A stretch of 64,000 nucleotides of DNA, from positions 1-64,000 of the forward strand of contig UQIW01000004.1 of NCBI GenBank assembly GCA_900541235.1. Reading direction: 5' to 3'. Positions 33,999-41,501 of the stretch are shown here, piece after piece (within the stretch, counting starts at the first letter, position 1; the number at the start of each line of letters is the position of its first letter). The DNA is from an uncultured Collinsella sp. Lineage in GTDB: Bacteria; Actinomycetota; Coriobacteriia; Coriobacteriales; Coriobacteriaceae. Below the pieces are notes generated by a model that saw only the letters and a program-made list of their open reading frames with translations, did not search any database and was not told the origin of the DNA. A program made the position numbers and the translations under genes.

Positions 33999-35339
33999 CT
34001 AACTCCATTCAGCGATGTCGATCATTCTTTCGAGGCGCCACGTTAGCGCCTCTTTTAGATATGGCAGCCTTGCCGTGAGCGCGTCGTTTCTGGAAAGAAT
34101 CTCGATTGCCTCGTCAACGAAGCCTTCGAGTTTGTCGCCGTCAAACCAGCCCATGTCCTCGACGAGCAACATTTGTTTGGCGGGGCTTGAATGAAATTGT
34201 GCGCTGGTAAAACTGTGCTCTCCCGCCCTAAGCTCCTCTAGTGATATGTTGCACCAGAGCGATGAGCCCGAATCGAAGATGGGGGCAGGTCTGCAAGCTT
34301 GCGTGTTTACGTTTCGCACGAGGCCGAAGTTGCGCCAATGACGATCGTAGTTGGCAATGATGTCGTCACATACGATCATGCGGTCAAGGGCATCCTTGAC
34401 GCCTGTCACCCCGAGCTCCTCGCAGTTTGCTACATATCGCTCGTAGTCGGTTAGCCGTTCATCTGCGTTTGCGTGCTGGTTTACATAGAACGCAGGGACA
34501 TACTCTTCTTCATCAGTTAAGAAGACATCGCATGTGCTCAGGGCGGAAGTGCCCGTGCCCTCGAGCGAGTAAGGCACATAATCGCAGGCGTTTAGGATGC
34601 GACGGTGGAGCGCGGTCGCCACCAGCTCGTTATAAGGTTCCTGGTCCAAGTGCGCTCCTGCCTTATGCAGAATTCGACGTTCGCCCTCGCACGTCCAGTA
34701 CTTTTGAAGATTGCCGTCCGAGGTGTTATCGGGCTTTGCGGCAGCCGCTTTTCCCTCTGGGGCGAAGGGTGCGATGCTGAGAGAGACGTCGTCAAAAGCA
34801 TTATTGAAGAAATTGATATCTTCCCACGCGAGACCGGAGTCTTGGGGCCTAATCCAATACTGGTCGGATAAGGAGAGGCCAAGATTTCGCTGTACGAGTT
34901 CATCGGGAACATCGACTGCGGCTTCTGCAAGCAGGGAGGCTAGTCCAATGCGTGCGAGCGGGATACCGCGGCCGCGCCACCAGATGCGGAAGGAGTCGAG
35001 CGATACAGGTTTGCTGGGAGCAAAAACTCCAATAGGGGCGTGGGCACGATCGACGTCGGCGCCGATGTGGGTGAAGTCTTTCCGTGATCTGCTGTAGACC
35101 AGCTGGGCCACTTCGTGCGTGCGGTTCATGAGGGTGAACGCGATCTCGCTTTTACCGTGGCCGCGGCGGGGACGTCCCCCCGTTTTGGTCACGGAGCGGA
35201 GTCGCGTGTCGACGCTGTCTTTGTCGATGAGCCATACACCAGAAGCCTTGCGGGCGGTCAGCGCGCCGTTCTTAATGAGCTCCTGCACCCTGCGCGGGCT
35301 GATGCCGAGCAGCTCGGCTGCTTCCTTGGTAGTCAACAT
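33999..35339 (-). CDS. HipA-like kinase with N-terminal excisionase-type HTH
   Basis: 446 residues. Residues 1-50 form a MerR/excisionase helix-turn-helix (TTKEAAELLGISPRRVQELIKNGAL). A middle region (about 60-200) contains GLSLSDQYWI and WEDINFFNN. A HipA/PI3K-like kinase part follows: TSDGNLQKYW, RILHKAGA, catalytic loop IIANYDRHWRNFG (about 325-337) and metal site PIFDSGSSLW (about 353-362). Poorly characterised proteins with this layout occur in anaerobic Firmicutes. Here toxin-like kinase and DNA-binding part are one chain with no separate antitoxin gene. A 21-bp palindrome lies 11 bases before the start. Confidence 0.75.
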   Translation of the reverse strand: MLTTKEAAELLGISPRRVQELIKNGALTARKASGVWLIDKDSVDTRLRSVTKTGGRPRRGHGKSEIAFTLMNRTHEVAQLVYSRSRKDFTHIGADVDRAHAPIGVFAPSKPVSLDSFRIWWRGRGIPLARIGLASLLAEAAVDVPDELVQRNLGLSLSDQYWIRPQDSGLAWEDINFFNNAFDDVSLSIAPFAPEGKAAAAKPDNTSDGNLQKYWTCEGERRILHKAGAHLDQEPYNELVATALHRRILNACDYVPYSLEGTGTSALSTCDVFLTDEEEYVPAFYVNQHANADERLTDYERYVANCEELGVTGVKDALDRMIVCDDIIANYDRHWRNFGLVRNVNTQACRPAPIFDSGSSLWCNISLEELRAGEHSFTSAQFHSSPAKQMLLVEDMGWFDGDKLEGFVDEAIEILSRNDALTARLPYLKEALTWRLERMIDIAEWS

Positions 35340-35349
35340 CGCGAAACCC

Positions 35350-35409
35350 TTCGCCAGAACGAATAGTTTTATATAGCCAATTGTAATTAAAACTATTCGT
35401 TCTGGCGAA
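35350..35409. promoter_or_regulatory. 21-bp inverted repeat in the HTH-HipA promoter
   Basis: Perfect arms at 35350-35370 (TTCGCCAGAACGAATAG...) and 35389-35409, separated by 18 AT-rich bases containing a TATATA -10-like box for the minus strand. Arms flanking a core promoter suggest that the HTH of the encoded protein binds here and represses itself. Confidence 0.75.
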
Positions 35410-35562
35410 TGGTTTTAAGATTGAGGGCGCACTGACAGAAATGAACGGACCTGGTACCTGTTGTTGCTGGATTTTGCATATTTATATAACGCCGTGCGGC
35501 CTGTTGCGCCCCGTCCGCAATTCCATTATTCTTAACAGGCTTCGCGCGAAAGCGCCAAGTGT

Positions 35563-35637
35563 GCCAGTGTGGCGCAACGGTAGCGCAACTGATTTGTAAT
35601 CAGTGGGTTGCAGGTTCGATTCCTGTCACTGGCTCCA
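35563..35637 (+). tRNA. tRNA-Thr (anticodon TGT)
   Basis: GCCAGTG/CACTGGC acceptor, D arm GCGC/GCGC, anticodon loop TTTGTAA (TGT, threonine), T arm GCAGG/CCTGT, discriminator T, encoded CCA. Possible promoter TTGTTG-18-TATAAC at 35461-35490. Confidence 0.95.
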
Positions 35638-35647
35638 TGAGAGTTTT

Positions 35648-35688
35648 GGGCCCTGTTCCCTTGTGGGACAGGGCCCGTTTCTTTTTAT
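35648..35688 (+). terminator. Terminator of tRNA-Thr
   Basis: GGGCCCTGTTCCC / GGGACAGGGCCC hairpin followed by a T-rich tract. Confidence 0.8.
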
Positions 35689-36190
35689 GTCGATAAGCCA
35701 GCGGGTTTGGCGCCAACCAAGCTTCAGGTTTGTCTCGATCTGTAACACGGGTGGGCTGAAAACCCTCCTTATAGTTACAGATCGAGACAATGCCAAAGGA
35801 CGGCCGATAACGTCTCGATCTGTAACACGAAGAGGCTGAAAACCGTTCTAGCTGTTACAGAGTGAGACGTGAGCCGGGGTCGCCGCGTAGTATCTCGATC
35901 TGTAACAGATAGGAGAGGAATGACCCTCTTACTGTTACAGATTGAGATGAAAACGGTGAGGCCCCTGGTCTACTTGATCGCACCGGGGAAGCTCCGATCT
36001 CGACCTATATATAGGTGCAAATAGGCTGTTATCGAAGCTCGATCCTGAAGGTGTACTCTACTACACCAAAGTGTTACCTTGGGAAACGTCACCTCTGTAT
36101 CCAAAACCACCGTCCTTCACATCCAAACTCAACAAAACCGCAGGTCACAACTATATAGATACGCCCGGAACCGTGTATCTAGAGGTTTTC
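35689..36190. other. Gene-free region carrying a palindrome array
   Basis: About 600 bases between tRNA-Thr and tRNA-Tyr have no supported gene. Short frames at 35603-35839 and 36071-36277 overlap a tRNA, the array or a promoter and lack ribosome sites. The 15-mer array fills 35732-35948; 35950-36190 is unremarkable AT-richer sequence leading to a promoter. Confidence 0.6.
35732..35948. repeat. Array of a 15-mer in alternating orientation, 80-bp period
   Basis: GTCTCGATCTGTAAC or its reverse complement occurs six times: forward at 35732, 35812 and 35892, reverse at 35774, 35854 and 35934. Gaps alternate 27 and 23 bp exactly, giving three 57-bp hairpin units on a strict 80-bp period. Units 1 and 2 share CTGAAAACC in the loop. 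Spacers between units do not resemble each other. No cas gene is nearby and repeats alternate in direction, so it is not a CRISPR. Confidence 0.9.
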
Positions 36191-36191
36191 G

Positions 36192-36221
36192 TTGACAGCC
36201 CCCAAGGTTGCATCGTATTAT
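36192..36221 (+). promoter_or_regulatory. Promoter of the tRNA-Tyr/Thr/Met-tuf unit
   Basis: TTGACA (36192-36197), 18-bp spacer, TATTAT (36216-36221). The flank GAGGTTTTC before the -35 also precedes the rpmG promoter at 38023, pointing to a shared strong-promoter context. Confidence 0.8.
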
Positions 36222-36283
36222 CTTCTTCGTTCGCGGGGGCGGCGGTCCAAAAGACCAAAGGACCTGCGAATACTTGAACGATT

Positions 36284-36365
36284 GGGAGTTTGCCCGAGTG
36301 GTTAATGGGGACGGGCTGTAAACCCGTTGGCTCTGCCTACATAGGTTCGAATCCTATAGCTCCCA
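36284..36365 (+). tRNA. tRNA-Tyr (anticodon GTA)
   Basis: Class II tRNA with a long variable arm. Acceptor GGGAGTT pairs imperfectly with AGCTCCC, anticodon stem ACGGG/CCCGT with loop CTGTAAA (GTA, tyrosine), T arm ATAGG/CCTAT. CCA is not encoded (CCC follows the discriminator). Confidence 0.93.
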
Positions 36366-36375
36366 CCCGTCAAGT

Positions 36376-36451
36376 GCCTGTATAGCTCAGTCGGTAGAGC
36401 ACTTCGTTGGTAACGAAGAGGTCACCAGTTCAAGTCTGGTTGCAGGCTCCA
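36376..36451 (+). tRNA. tRNA-Thr (anticodon GGT)
   Basis: GCCTGTA/TGCAGGC acceptor, D arm GCTC/GAGC, anticodon stem CTTCG/CGAAG with loop TTGGTAA (GGT, threonine), T arm ACCAG/CTGGT, encoded CCA. Confidence 0.95.
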
Positions 36452-36454
36452 TCC

Positions 36455-36531
36455 GGCGGTGTAGCTCAGTTGGTTAGAGCACACGGTTCATACCCGTGGC
36501 GTCACTGGTTCGAATCCAGTCACCGCTACCA
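36455..36531 (+). tRNA. tRNA-Met (anticodon CAT), probably elongator
   Basis: GGCGGTG/CACCGCT acceptor (G1-U72), anticodon stem CACGG/CCGTG with loop TTCATAC (CAT), T arm ACTGG/CCAGT, encoded CCA. The initiator hallmarks (mismatched 1-72 with three GC pairs in the anticodon stem) are missing. A lysidine-modified tRNA-Ile cannot be fully excluded. Confidence 0.88.
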
Positions 36532-36627
36532 TAGGTAACACGGTGGCTTCTCAATAGTATGTTGAGAGGCCACTATGGTATAAAGGCAAAGTCCCGTCCG
36601 GGGACGACCTGTTTAGAGGAGGGCTTT

Positions 36628-37818
36628 ATGGCCAAAGAGAAGTTTGAGCGCACTAAGCCGCATGTTAACATCGGCACCATTGGTCACGTCGACCACGGCA
36701 AGACCACGCTGACCGCTGCCATCACCAAGGTTCTCTCCGAGACCGAGGGCTGCAAGGCTGACTTCACTGCGTTCGAGAACATCGACAAGGCTCCCGAGGA
36801 GCGCGAGCGCGGCATTACGATCTCCGTCTCCCACGTCGAGTACGAGACCGCTTCCCGTCACTACGCTCACGTTGACTGCCCGGGCCACGCTGACTACGTC
36901 AAGAACATGATCTCCGGTGCTGCTCAGATGGACGGCGCTATCCTGGTCATCGCCGCTACCGACGGCCCCATGGCTCAGACCCGCGAGCACATCCTGCTCG
37001 CCCGTCAGGTCGGCGTTCCCTACATCGTCGTCTTCCTGAACAAGTGCGACATGGTCGACGATGACGAGCTCATCGACCTCGTCGAGATGGAGACCCGTGA
37101 GCTCCTCTCCGAGTACGATTTCCCCGGCGACGACATCCCCGTCATCCGCGGTTCCGCTCTGGGCGCTCTCGAGGGCGACGCCAAGTGGATGGACGCTATC
37201 CGCGAGCTCATGAACGCCGTCGACGAGTACATCCCGACGCCTGCTCGTAACAACGACCTCCCGTTCCTGATGGCCGTTGAGGACGTTATGACCATCTCCG
37301 GCCGTGGTACCGTTGCTACCGGCCGTGTCGAGCGCGGTGAGCTCAAGCTCAACGAGCCCGTCGAGATCGTCGGCATCAAGGATACTCAGAACACCGTCGT
37401 TACCGGTATCGAGATGTTCCGTAAGTCCATGGACTTCTGCGAGGCTGGCGACAACGTCGGTCTGCTGCTCCGCGGCATCAAGCGCGAGGACATCGAGCGC
37501 GGCCAGGTTCTCTGCAAGCCCGGTTCGGTTACCCCGCACACCAAGTTCACCGGTGAGATCTACGTTCTGACCAAGGAGGAGGGCGGCCGTCACACCCCGT
37601 TCTTCGATGGTTATCGTCCTCAGTTCTACTTCCGTACCACCGACGTTACCGGTACGGTCAAGCTCCCCGAGGGCACCGAGATGGCTATGCCTGGTGACCA
37701 CATCACCATCGAGGGCGACCTCATCCACCCGATCGCCATGGAGGAGGGCCTGCGCTTCGCTATCCGCGAGGGTGGCCACACCGTCGGTTCGGGCATCGTC
37801 TCCACGATCATTGAGTAA
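36628..37818 (+). CDS. tuf: Elongation factor Tu
   Basis: GTPase that brings aminoacyl-tRNA to the ribosome. G1 [10 protein letters not shown]3 DCPGHADY, G4 NKCD, G5 GSAL; C-terminal domains 2 and 3 complete. 396 residues. ATG at 36628 with GAGGAGG. Codon use is strongly biased, as in highly expressed genes. It follows three tRNA genes and may share their transcript; fusA and rpsL are not nearby. Confidence 0.97.
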   Translation: MAKEKFERTKPHVNIGTIGHVDHGKTTLTAAITKVLSETEGCKADFTAFENIDKAPEERERGITISVSHVEYETASRHYAHVDCPGHADYVKNMISGAAQMDGAILVIAATDGPMAQTREHILLARQVGVPYIVVFLNKCDMVDDDELIDLVEMETRELLSEYDFPGDDIPVIRGSALGALEGDAKWMDAIRELMNAVDEYIPTPARNNDLPFLMAVEDVMTISGRGTVATGRVERGELKLNEPVEIVGIKDTQNTVVTGIEMFRKSMDFCEAGDNVGLLLRGIKREDIERGQVLCKPGSVTPHTKFTGEIYVLTKEEGGRHTPFFDGYRPQFYFRTTDVTGTVKLPEGTEMAMPGDHITIEGDLIHPIAMEEGLRFAIREGGHTVGSGIVSTIIE

Positions 37819-37848
37819 ATTAGCTCTTTGATATAGCTGACTTAGAGA

Positions 37849-37880
37849 ACCCGGCACTTATATGGGTGCCGGGTTCTTTT
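37849..37880 (+). terminator. Terminator after tuf
   Basis: AACCCGGCAC / GTGCCGGGTT hairpin followed by CTTTTCT. Confidence 0.85.
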
Positions 37881-38022
37881 CTGCAATGGATATTGAGCCG
37901 TTGCTGGTGTCGAGAGGATCGATAATGGTCCTGGATGCACCGTTGATTAGCTCTCGATGGCTTCATTGATGTGTTCCAAATATGAATGGATCCACCGAGA
38001 ACCAATTGACTCGAGGTTTTCA

Positions 38023-38052
38023 TTGACAGCACTTACGTGGAGCTGATAAAGT
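38023..38052 (+). promoter_or_regulatory. Promoter for rpmG-tRNA-Trp-secE-nusG
   Basis: TTGACA (38023-38028), 18-bp spacer, TAAAGT (38047-38052), preceded by GAGGTTTTC as at the tRNA-tuf promoter. Confidence 0.75.
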
Positions 38053-38097
38053 AACAACTCGTGCCCGTACGGGGCGGAAATGAAAGGTTCAGGATAC

Positions 38098-38247
38098 ATG
38101 CGTACACTAGTTACTCTTGCGTGCACTGAGTGCAAGCGCCGCAACTATACGACCACCAAGAACAAGTCGACCATGCCTGATCGTATGGAGATCAAGAAGT
38201 ATTGCCCCTGGTGCCGTCACCACACGCTGCACAAAGAGACTCGCTAG
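38098..38247 (+). CDS. rpmG: 50S ribosomal protein L33
   Basis: 49 residues starting [19 protein letters not shown], with paired zinc motifs CTEC and CPWC (zinc-binding form of L33) and the usual basic HHTLHKETR end. GAAAGG lies upstream but about 12 bases from the ATG. Located just before tRNA-Trp and secE, as in many Gram-positives. Confidence 0.95.
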   Translation: MRTLVTLACTECKRRNYTTTKNKSTMPDRMEIKKYCPWCRHHTLHKETR

Positions 38248-38260
38248 TCTCTAGTCACAT

Positions 38261-38336
38261 ACGCCAGTAGTTCAATTGGTAGAGCATCGGTCTCCAAAAC
38301 CGAGTGTTGAGGGTTCGAGTCCTTCCTGGCGTGCCA
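38261..38336 (+). tRNA. tRNA-Trp (anticodon CCA)
   Basis: ACGCCAG/CTGGCGT acceptor, anticodon stem TCGGT/ACCGA with loop CTCCAAA (CCA, tryptophan), T arm GAGGG/CCTTC, discriminator G, encoded CCA. Lies between rpmG and secE. Confidence 0.95.
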
Positions 38337-38345
38337 GTCATTATT

Positions 38346-38376
38346 CCGTAAGCTCCCACTTGGGGGCTTACGGTTT
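38346..38376 (+). terminator. Hairpin between tRNA-Trp and secE
   Basis: CCGTAAGC / GCTTACGG hairpin followed by TTT; may partly terminate or define the tRNA 3' end. Confidence 0.55.
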
Positions 38377-38412
38377 ACTCATGTATAAGCGCATTGCGCG
38401 GAGGTAACCCAA

Positions 38413-38751
38413 ATGGCCAACAAGAAGAACAAGAAGAAGGCTCAGCAGCCGGCACCTGCCAACAGCGCTGCCGCCAACTCCAAGGTTGAGGCCAAGAAGG
38501 CCGTTGCCAAGAAGAACGAGAAGGCTGCGAAGTCCAAGAAGAACGAGAAGCCTGGTTTCTTCGCCCGCACCAAGAAGTATTTCGCTTCGGTCAAGTCCGA
38601 GATGAAGCGTGTCACGTGGCCCGATAAGAAGGAGCTCGTGAACTACTCGGTCGTCGTTTGCGCTTCTCTGGTCGTCGTCGGCGTCGTCATCGCTCTGCTC
38701 GATGCTGGCTTTGGCGAGGCTCTTGCTCTGTTCTCTGGATTGAGGGGCTAA
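38413..38751 (+). CDS. secE: Preprotein translocase subunit SecE
   Basis: Clamp subunit of the SecYEG channel. 112 residues: a lysine/alanine-rich N-terminal tail of about 55 residues, then the SecE core FFARTKKYFASVKSEMKRVTWPDKKELVNYS and one C-terminal membrane helix (about 75-98). Followed by nusG three bases on, the usual pair. Confidence 0.93.
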   Translation: MANKKNKKKAQQPAPANSAAANSKVEAKKAVAKKNEKAAKSKKNEKPGFFARTKKYFASVKSEMKRVTWPDKKELVNYSVVVCASLVVVGVVIALLDAGFGEALALFSGLRG

Positions 38752-38754
38752 ACC

Positions 38755-39291
38755 ATGTCTAAGCGTTGGTACGTCGTTCACACTTACTCCGGATACGAGA
38801 ACCGCGTTAAGTCCGATCTCGAGCATCGCATCGAGACTATGGGCATGCAGGACCGTATCTTTGATATCGAGATTCCTATGGAGCGTGTCACCGAGATTAA
38901 AGAGGGTGGCAAGCGCGAGACCAAGGATTCCAAGATCTTCCCGGGTTATGTCCTGGTCCGCATGGAGATGGATGACGATGCTTGGACGTGCGTTCGTAAC
39001 ACGCCTGGCGTCACCGGTTTCCTGGGCGGCAACGGCAAGCCCGCTCCGCTTTCCCGCGACGAGTACAACAAGATGACTCGTCGTCCCGGTAAGGGCGATT
39101 CGCCCAAGCGTACGTCGGTTGATATTGAGGTCGGTACGTCCGTCCGCGTCACTGATGGCCCGCTTACCGACTTTGATGGCAAGGTCTCCGAGGTTAACAC
39201 CGAGGCTGGCAAGCTCAAGGTCACGCTGATGATCTTTGGCCGCGAAACGCCGGTCGAACTCGACTTTAACCAGGTCGCTGTCATCGCTTAA
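38755..39291 (+). CDS. nusG: Transcription termination/antitermination factor NusG
   Basis: 178 residues: NGN domain ([15 protein letters not shown] at the start; [11 protein letters not shown]) and C-terminal KOW domain ([23 protein letters not shown]). Couples RNA polymerase to the ribosome or Rho. Overlaps the secE operon and precedes rplK-rplA. Confidence 0.95.
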   Translation: MSKRWYVVHTYSGYENRVKSDLEHRIETMGMQDRIFDIEIPMERVTEIKEGGKRETKDSKIFPGYVLVRMEMDDDAWTCVRNTPGVTGFLGGNGKPAPLSRDEYNKMTRRPGKGDSPKRTSVDIEVGTSVRVTDGPLTDFDGKVSEVNTEAGKLKVTLMIFGRETPVELDFNQVAVIA

Positions 39292-39411
39292 GTTTTCGTC
39301 CGTTCGCGCGAGCGTGCTTCTTCTGTGACTGCTCATCTCAGGAGTGCTTCTAACACGTGCGTGCTTACGATATAGCAAGTACTTCACACTCGTGATTCGA
39401 AAGGAATGACC

Positions 39412-39840
39412 ATGGCTGAGAAGAAGGTTGCCAACGTCATTAAGCTCCAGATTCCTGCTGGTGCAGCTAACCCCGCTCCTCCCGTCGGCCCCGCCCTGGG
39501 CGCTGCTGGCGTGAACATCATGCAGTTCTGCCAGGCCTTTAACGCCGAGACGCAGGACAAGAAGGGTGACATCATCCCCGTTGAGATTACTGTCTTCGAG
39601 GATAAGTCCTTCTCCTTCATCACCAAGACCCCGCCGGCGGCTCACCTCATCAAGAAGGAGCTGAACCTCAAGTCTGGTTCCGCTAAGCCCCAGGCCGACA
39701 AGGTTGGCCAGCTCTCCCAGGAGCAGCTCACCAAGATTGCCGAGATCAAGATGCCGGACCTCAATGCCAACGACATTGACGCCGCCAAGAAGATCATCGC
39801 CGGTACCGCCCGCTCCATGGGCGTCACCATCGCTGAGTAG
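39412..39840 (+). CDS. rplK: 50S ribosomal protein L11
   Basis: 142 residues with [20 protein letters not shown] at the N-terminus and the rRNA-binding C-terminal domain ending ARSMGVTI. The start at 39412 is chosen because AAGGA (39401-39405) is six bases before it but abuts the alternative ATG at 39406. A GC-rich hairpin without a T tract (39859-39884) lies between rplK and rplA. Confidence 0.95.
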   Translation: MAEKKVANVIKLQIPAGAANPAPPVGPALGAAGVNIMQFCQAFNAETQDKKGDIIPVEITVFEDKSFSFITKTPPAAHLIKKELNLKSGSAKPQADKVGQLSQEQLTKIAEIKMPDLNANDIDAAKKIIAGTARSMGVTIAE

Positions 39841-39957
39841 CGATTTCTTCAGGTAATGACGGGTGCTCCGACCGGGGCGCCCGTTATATGTGTGCAATAG
39901 GGCACACGATACGATGTGGGAGGGCTCACACCCGTTTAACCACAGGAGGTAATGCAC

Positions 39958-40665
39958 ATGGCTAAGCATGGTAAGAGCTATAACGCCGCTGCCGAGAAGA
40001 TCGACCGCGCCACGCTCTACACCCCCCTTCAGGCTGCCAAGCTCATCAAGGAGCTCGACACCGCCAAGTTCGACGAGACCGTCGAGGCCCACTTCCGTCT
40101 GGGCATCGATACTCGTAAGGCTGACCAGAACATCCGTGGTTCCATCTCCCTGCCCCACGGCACCGGCAAGACCGTTCGTGTTGCCGTCTTCGCCGAGGGC
40201 GAGAAGGCCCGCGAGGCCGAGGCTGCCGGCGCTGACATCATCGGTTCCGACGAGCTCGTCGCCCAGATCCAGAAGGGCGAGATCAACTTCGACGCCGCTA
40301 TCGCTACGCCGAACATGATGGCCAAGGTTGGCCGCATCGGTAAGATCCTTGGTCCCCGTGGCCTCATGCCGAACCCCAAGCTCGGCACCGTGACCATGGA
40401 CGTCGCCAAGATGGTCTCCGAGCTCAAGGCCGGCCGCGTTGAGTATCGCGCCGACCGTTACGGCATCTGCCACGTGCCCCTGGGCAAGAAGTCCTTCTCT
40501 GAGCAGCAGCTCGTCGAGAACTACGCTGCCCTGTACACCGAGATCCTGCGCGTCAAGCCCTCTTCTGCTAAGGGCAAGTACGTCAAGTCCATCTCCGTGT
40601 CTTCCACCATGGGCCCTGGCGTCAAGGTCGATCCCGCTATCCAGCGTGACTTCCTGGCTGAGTAA
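39958..40665 (+). CDS. rplA: 50S ribosomal protein L1
   Basis: 235 residues: [14 protein letters not shown], then [25 protein letters not shown] and the [16 protein letters not shown] signature. The second ATG (39958) is chosen: AGGAGG is 8 bases upstream of it and only 2 from the first. L1 often represses its own operon; no clear mimic of its rRNA site could be assigned here. rplJ, normally next, is 22 kb away. Confidence 0.95.
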   Translation: MAKHGKSYNAAAEKIDRATLYTPLQAAKLIKELDTAKFDETVEAHFRLGIDTRKADQNIRGSISLPHGTGKTVRVAVFAEGEKAREAEAAGADIIGSDELVAQIQKGEINFDAAIATPNMMAKVGRIGKILGPRGLMPNPKLGTVTMDVAKMVSELKAGRVEYRADRYGICHVPLGKKSFSEQQLVENYAALYTEILRVKPSSAKGKYVKSISVSSTMGPGVKVDPAIQRDFLAE

Positions 40666-40702
40666 CTTTTAGTTACTGCCTGAGCAAAGCAAGCATTGCT
40701 AA

Positions 40703-40740
40703 AGAAACCCGGTTCTGTCTCGTGCAGGACCGGGTTTCTT
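40703..40740 (+). terminator. Terminator after rplA
   Basis: AGAAACCCGGTTCTG / CAGGACCGGGTTTCT hairpin ending in T-rich sequence. Confidence 0.75.
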
Positions 40741-40753
40741 GCTATCGCGTCAA

Positions 40754-40792
40754 AACTGCCTCAAAGGGGGCAGTGACCCCTTTGAGGCAGTT
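40754..40792 (-). repeat. Hairpin at the phosphoesterase 3' end (GGGACAGG-like, copy F)
   Basis: Perfect 16-bp arms AACTGCCTCAAAGGGG / CCCCTTTGAGGCAGTT around a short loop, reaching the stop codon of the minus-strand gene. Position and GC-rich loop match the GGGACAGG family, but the loop reads GTCACTGCC instead. Confidence 0.55.
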
Positions 40793-41501
40793 ACCAGGGT
40801 GTTCTGGCGGTTGAGGACTCGATGGCCTCGTGGCGCTTGAGCTCGCGGCGCATGGTTTGTGAGTTGAGCCAGGCTGCCTGCCAGCCACGGATGGGGTAGC
40901 GCGTCTGGTCGAGCTCAAACTGCGTATATCCGCTGGCGTTGATGATCGTCGTTCCACACACATGCTGCCGCTCGCGCTGAAAGTCGCGACCATAGCTTTG
41001 GTGTACATGCCCATGCACCATGTAGTCGGCCCCCCAGGACTCAAGCGCCGTGTTAAAGCACTCAAACCCTCGATGCGGCAGATCGTCCAGATCACCCATA
41101 CCGGCGGCGGGTGCATGGGTAAGCAGAATGTCGCACCCGCCGACCATCCTAACCTTACGCGACAGCTTGCGCATGCGCTTGGACATCTCGCGTTCGGTGT
41201 ACATGTTGGCGCCGTCGCGATAACGCATGGACCCGCCAAGGCCCGCAATGCGAATCCCTCGGTACGTGTACACGCTGTCTTCCACGCAGATACATCCGCC
41301 CGGTGCATGACGTGCGTAGCGGTCGTCGTGATTGCCGCGCACGTAGATGAGCGGTTTGTTGATGACGGTGACCAAGAACTCAAGATAGTCCGGGTCCAGA
41401 TCGCCGGCAGACAGAATCAGGTCGACACCCTCAAAGCGCTCCTTGCGAAAGCACTCCCAAAGGCATCGTTCTTCGGTATCTGCTATGGCAAGGATCTTCA
41501 T
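40791..41501 (-). CDS. Metallophosphoesterase (calcineurin-like)
   Basis: Dimetal phosphoesterase of 236 residues, cytosolic. Motifs: LSAGDLDPDYLEF, YVRGNHDDRY, LLTHAP and MVHGHVHQ. The first motif, normally DxH, reads IADTEER, so a metal-ligand His is missing or replaced. The start overlaps the stop of the upstream BMP-like gene by four bases (ATGA), so they are translationally coupled and probably act together. Substrate unknown. Confidence 0.8.
   Translation of the reverse strand: MKILAIADTEERCLWECFRKERFEGVDLILSAGDLDPDYLEFLVTVINKPLIYVRGNHDDRYARHAPGGCICVEDSVYTYRGIRIAGLGGSMRYRDGANMYTEREMSKRMRKLSRKVRMVGGCDILLTHAPAAGMGDLDDLPHRGFECFNTALESWGADYMVHGHVHQSYGRDFQRERQHVCGTTIINASGYTQFELDQTRYPIRGWQAAWLNSQTMRRELKRHEAIESSTARTPW

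Noticed and set aside
35732..35948. CRISPR array
   Set aside because: Repeats are only 15 bp, alternate in orientation, and no cas gene is present within the window.
36071..36277. 68-codon frame before tRNA-Tyr
   Set aside because: It runs through the tRNA-tuf promoter and has no ribosome site.
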